The position numbers were made by a program, and so were the translations under genes. The notes beneath the pieces are model-generated. The model was not told where the DNA came from, did not search any database, and worked only from the letters and a program-made list of their open reading frames with translations. Positions 6,690 through 8,999 of a stretch of 8,999 nucleotides of DNA are shown piece after piece; position 1 is the first letter of the stretch, and the number at the start of each line of letters is the position of its first letter. The stretch comes from Betaproteobacteria bacterium (GTDB lineage Bacteria; Pseudomonadota; Gammaproteobacteria; Burkholderiales; Casimicrobiaceae): assembly GCA_005889025.1 (NCBI GenBank), contig VBCZ01000100.1, positions 1 through 8,999 on the forward strand, written 5' to 3'.

Positions 6690-7175
6690 GAGCTTGGCGG
6701 CGAAACGCTCGCTGTAAAAAAGATCCTGCACGCGCAACGCTCGCCGCGCGATCTTGTCTTCGTACGCCGGCCCGATGCCGCGCCCGGTGGTGCCGATCCG
6801 GGTCTCGCCCATGGCCGCTTCCCGCGCCTGGTCCAGCGCGACGTGCGATGGCAGAACGAGCGGGCACGACGGCGAGATCGCGAGGCGTGAGCGTACGTCG
6901 ATGCCCGCCGACTCGAGCTCGCCGATCTCATCCAGCAGCGCCGGGGGCGAGACCACTACGCCGTTGCCTATGTAGACGCGGACTCCCTGGCGCAGTATTC
7001 CCGACGGAATCAGGCGCAGCACCGTTTTCTTCTCGCCGATGACCAGGGTGTGCCCTGCGTTGTGGCCGCCCTGGAAGCGCACCACGCCTTGCGCGTGCTC
7101 GGTCAGCCAATCGACGACCTTGCCCTTGCCTTCGTCCCCCCACTGCGTGCCGATAACGACGACGTTCTTGCCCAT
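6690..7175 (-). CDS. purA: Adenylosuccinate synthetase, 5' part (frame broken)
   Basis: N-terminal 162 residues of PurA, starting at ATG 7175 with MGKNVVVIGTQWGDEGKGK, the GTP/IMP-binding loop (Asp14, catalytic by homology), then FQGGHNAGHT (catalytic His42), LIPSGIL, IGNGVVVSPPALL and the IMP-contacting TTGRGIGPAYEDK at 129-141. The match ends at DLFYSERFAAKL (residue 162). The frame then runs on to 6279 as unrelated sequence, while the rest of PurA continues in another frame. The start lies 12 bases after the hisZ stop, with only a weak purine stretch upstream. Everything before residue 162 looks normal, so the lesion is local. Confidence 0.9.
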
Positions 7176-7187
7176 GCCGCGTTCTGT

Positions 7188-8165
7188 TCAGCGCTGGCGG
7201 CCGGCGACGCCGGCGAGCTGGCGCAAGTCGAGCGTAAATCCCGTGGCGGGACGTGCACGGCCGAACGCCTTGCCGATCCCGTCGTAGCGCTCGCCGCGTC
7301 CGATGGCATTGGATTCTCCCGCGGTGAAGACCGAAAAGCTGGCGCCGGTCTGATAGTGATAGCCGCGCAGGTCGGCCAGGTCGATGTGCAAGGCCTCGAC
7401 GTGTGGCGCCGCGGTCTGCGCAAGCGTCGACAGCGCCGACAACGCGCTGTCGATCGACGGCGTATCCGGCAAGCGCTCGCGCGCGGCCGCGAGCACGCTT
7501 TCGGCGGGGCCGTAGAGCGTCGGCAACGCGGCAAACGCATCGCGCCACGCCGACGGGAGCTTGCACGTCAATTCGGCGACGCCGGGGACGTCCTTGGTTC
7601 GCATCGCCGCGAAGAGCTCGCTGTCGCTGTTGTGACCTGCGATGTGCGCTCCGTTGGCAAGCGCCCGATAGACGCCGACATGGCCCAGATCGACGTGCAA
7701 GCCGCGCACGCCCGCCTTGCCGAGCGACGACAGCAGCAGGCTCAAGACTTCGCAATCGGCGCCCACCTCGGCGTCGCCGTAGAGCTCGGCGCCGATCTGC
7801 AGGACTTCGCGCGTGCTTGCCAGGCCTGCGACGACGGTTCGCAGCACGCTGCCTGCATAACAAAGCCGCGTGACGCCGGCCTCGTTGAGCAAATGCGCAT
7901 CGATGCGGGCAACCTGCGGCGTGATGTCGGCCCGGATCCCTAGAAGTCGGCCCGATAACGGGTCGACGACCTTGAATGTCTGCAGCTCGAGGTCATGCCC
8001 GGTGCCGGTCAACAGCGAATCGAGATGCTCGACCAGCGGCGGCTGGACTAGCCGATAACCCTGGGCGCGAAAGTGATCGAGCAGGGTACGGCGGAGCTCC
8101 TCGATCGCCTCGGCTTCCGCCGGGAGAATGTCCTCGATGTACTCGGGCAGGATCCACTTACGCAT
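7188..8165 (-). CDS. hisZ: HisZ, ATP phosphoribosyltransferase regulatory subunit
   Basis: A histidyl-tRNA-synthetase paralogue that does not charge tRNA but pairs with short-form HisG to make the active first enzyme of histidine synthesis. Its presence predicts a short HisG elsewhere in the genome. The 325 residues start MRKWILPEYIEDILPAEA and carry GIRADITPQVARIDAHLL (76-93), TRLCYAGSVLRT (99-110), DLADLRGYHYQTG and ERYDGIGKAFGRARPATGF, the class II catalytic-core fold. In the betaproteobacterial proteins I remember (about 380 residues) some 60 residues follow the LDLRQL-like segment; here a stop comes after LAGVAGRQR. This may be a shorter variant or another local loss. The start overlaps the upstream DUF2065 stop in ATGCGTAA, implying coupled translation. 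Confidence 0.92.
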   Translation of the reverse strand: MRKWILPEYIEDILPAEAEAIEELRRTLLDHFRAQGYRLVQPPLVEHLDSLLTGTGHDLELQTFKVVDPLSGRLLGIRADITPQVARIDAHLLNEAGVTRLCYAGSVLRTVVAGLASTREVLQIGAELYGDAEVGADCEVLSLLLSSLGKAGVRGLHVDLGHVGVYRALANGAHIAGHNSDSELFAAMRTKDVPGVAELTCKLPSAWRDAFAALPTLYGPAESVLAAARERLPDTPSIDSALSALSTLAQTAAPHVEALHIDLADLRGYHYQTGASFSVFTAGESNAIGRGERYDGIGKAFGRARPATGFTLDLRQLAGVAGRQR

Positions 8166-8346
8166 AAAACACCATCAACAGGACGGCGCCGATGCCGATC
8201 GAGATTAATCCGACAAAACGCAGCTGGCCATCGGAGAGCTCGATGAGCCGCCGAAAGGCGTCGCGCCATATCCGCGGCGCGAGCAACGGCATGAGGCCTT
8301 CCAGGACCAGCACAAGCGCGCACGCCGCCAGGAAGTAATCCGGCAT
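8158..8346 (-). CDS. DUF2065 small membrane protein (YjeT-like)
   Basis: A 62-residue inner-membrane protein with two hydrophobic helices, about residues 5-23 (LAACALVLVLEGLMPLLAP begins at 6) and 43-61, joined by a basic loop APRIWRDAFRRLIELSDGQL. The pattern LVLEGLMPLLAP...WRDAFRRL...LRFVGL is the DUF2065 signature, as in E. coli YjeT. Function is unknown. The family commonly follows hflC, as it does here, 20 bases downstream. Its last codons overlap the hisZ start by eight bases. Small but well supported by family pattern and context. Confidence 0.9.
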   Translation of the reverse strand: MPDYFLAACALVLVLEGLMPLLAPRIWRDAFRRLIELSDGQLRFVGLISIGIGAVLLMVFYA

Positions 8347-8366
8347 GCCGTCGTCCGTGTGCGCGC

Positions 8367-8999
8367 TTACTTGGGTGCGCGCGGCGCGGCTCGTGCGCCG
8401 GCCGGCTGCTTGAGATACTGAAAGAAATCGGAGCTGGGATCGAGAACCATGACGTCGCTCTTGTTTCGGAACGTCGCCTTGTATGCTTCCAGGCTGCGAT
8501 AAAACGAATAGAACTCGGGATTCTGCCCGTACGCGCCGGCATAGATCGCGGATGCGCGCGCGTCGCCCTCGCCCTTGATCTTCTGCGCTTGCTTGTACGC
8601 GTCGGCGAGAATGATCTCGCGCTGACGATCCGCGTCGGCGCGGATTTTCTCGGAGTCGGCCGCCCCCTGCGAGCGAAGCTCGTTGGCGACGCGCTTGCGT
8701 TCGGATTCCATGCGCTGATAGACCTGCGCCAGCACCTCGTCGGGAAGCTCGACCCGCCGCAACCTGACGTCGACGACCTCGACGCCGATGCTCTTGGCGT
8801 CGGCGTCCGCCTTCTGACGCGCCTCGGTCATGATCTTGTCGCGCTCGGTTGAAATCGTCTCGTGCACCGTGCGTTTGTTGATTTCCTGCGCGAGGTTGGC
8901 GCGGATCGATTGCGCCAGTCGGCGCTTCGCCGCCTCCTCGTCTCCGGTGACCGCCTGGTAATACCTGCGCACGTCGACGATGCGCCAGTAGGCGATGAA
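8367..8999 (-). CDS. hflC: HflC, FtsH-modulating SPFH/band-7 protein (5' end outside window)
   Basis: HflC partners HflK in a large inner-membrane, periplasm-facing assembly around FtsH that controls its proteolysis of membrane proteins. The frame is open to the right edge; 210 residues are visible of an expected 290-330, missing the N-terminal membrane anchor and the first part of the band-7 domain. Seen are FIAYWRIVDVRRYYQAV, GVEVVDVRLRRVELPDEVL with the long charged helix RMESERKRVANELRSQG, KIRADADRQREIILADAYKQ, GEGDARASAIYAGAYGQNPEFYSFYRSL and the family C-terminus DVMVLDPSSDFFQYLK. The ending APRAPK is a variable tail. The GTG at 8972 is internal, not the start. HflK is expected immediately beyond the right edge. 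Intact as far as visible. Confidence 0.95.
   Translation of the reverse strand, partial: FIAYWRIVDVRRYYQAVTGDEEAAKRRLAQSIRANLAQEINKRTVHETISTERDKIMTEARQKADADAKSIGVEVVDVRLRRVELPDEVLAQVYQRMESERKRVANELRSQGAADSEKIRADADRQREIILADAYKQAQKIKGEGDARASAIYAGAYGQNPEFYSFYRSLEAYKATFRNKSDVMVLDPSSDFFQYLKQPAGARAAPRAPK

Noticed and set aside
7050..7943. Long plus-strand open frame opposite purA and hisZ
   Set aside because: An antisense shadow: the minus strand encodes recognisable PurA and HisZ motifs throughout, and the plus-strand product has none.

Overview
The window is GC-rich, gene-dense bacterial chromosome. Protein matches and gene order point to a betaproteobacterium, probably uncultured: a housekeeping ISC operon tail, the run hflC / DUF2065 / hisZ / purA / purine phosphoribosyltransferase, and a tRNA-Leu beside rnr. 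I see no mobile element, CRISPR array, phage gene or foreign island. The unusual part is damage or loss inside ordinary genes, not a new system.

Layout. Left part, plus strand (2-1934): the end of the iron-sulphur cluster (ISC) operon, with hscA (5' end outside the window), fdx and iscX, followed by a likely terminator at 1992-2034. Centre, minus strand (2066-5158): rnr followed by serB, convergent with iscX. At 5152-5344 a plus-strand tRNA-Leu(CAG) has its own consensus promoter and a strong terminator; its promoter overlaps the probable start codon of rnr. Right part, minus strand (5427-8999): a tight cluster read hflC (5' end outside), DUF2065 protein, hisZ, purA, phosphoribosyltransferase, with gaps of 12 to 22 bases or small overlaps, so probably one operon.

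How the genes work together. HscA, Fdx and IscX serve de novo Fe-S cluster assembly: chaperone, electron donor, and regulator or iron adaptor. HflC, with HflK presumably just beyond the right edge, forms the membrane complex that modulates FtsH. HisZ is the regulatory subunit of the first enzyme of histidine synthesis, PurA makes adenylosuccinate, and the phosphoribosyltransferase probably salvages purine bases, so three of the right-hand genes touch PRPP or purine metabolism. RNase R degrades structured RNA and SerB makes serine.

What stands out. purA is interrupted by a frame change at which about 23 conserved residues are also missing. rnr shows a similar lesion in its second cold-shock region (about 17 residues missing, frame changed), an in-frame gap of about 15 conserved residues right after the SPIRR motif, and a probable frame switch near its N-terminus. 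HisZ ends about 60 residues early compared with the betaproteobacterial form as I remember it. hscA, fdx, iscX, the phosphoribosyltransferase, DUF2065 and the visible part of hflC look intact. The losses are either assembly errors, which is the simplest reading for a metagenome-derived contig, or true decay. Read coverage across the junctions would decide.
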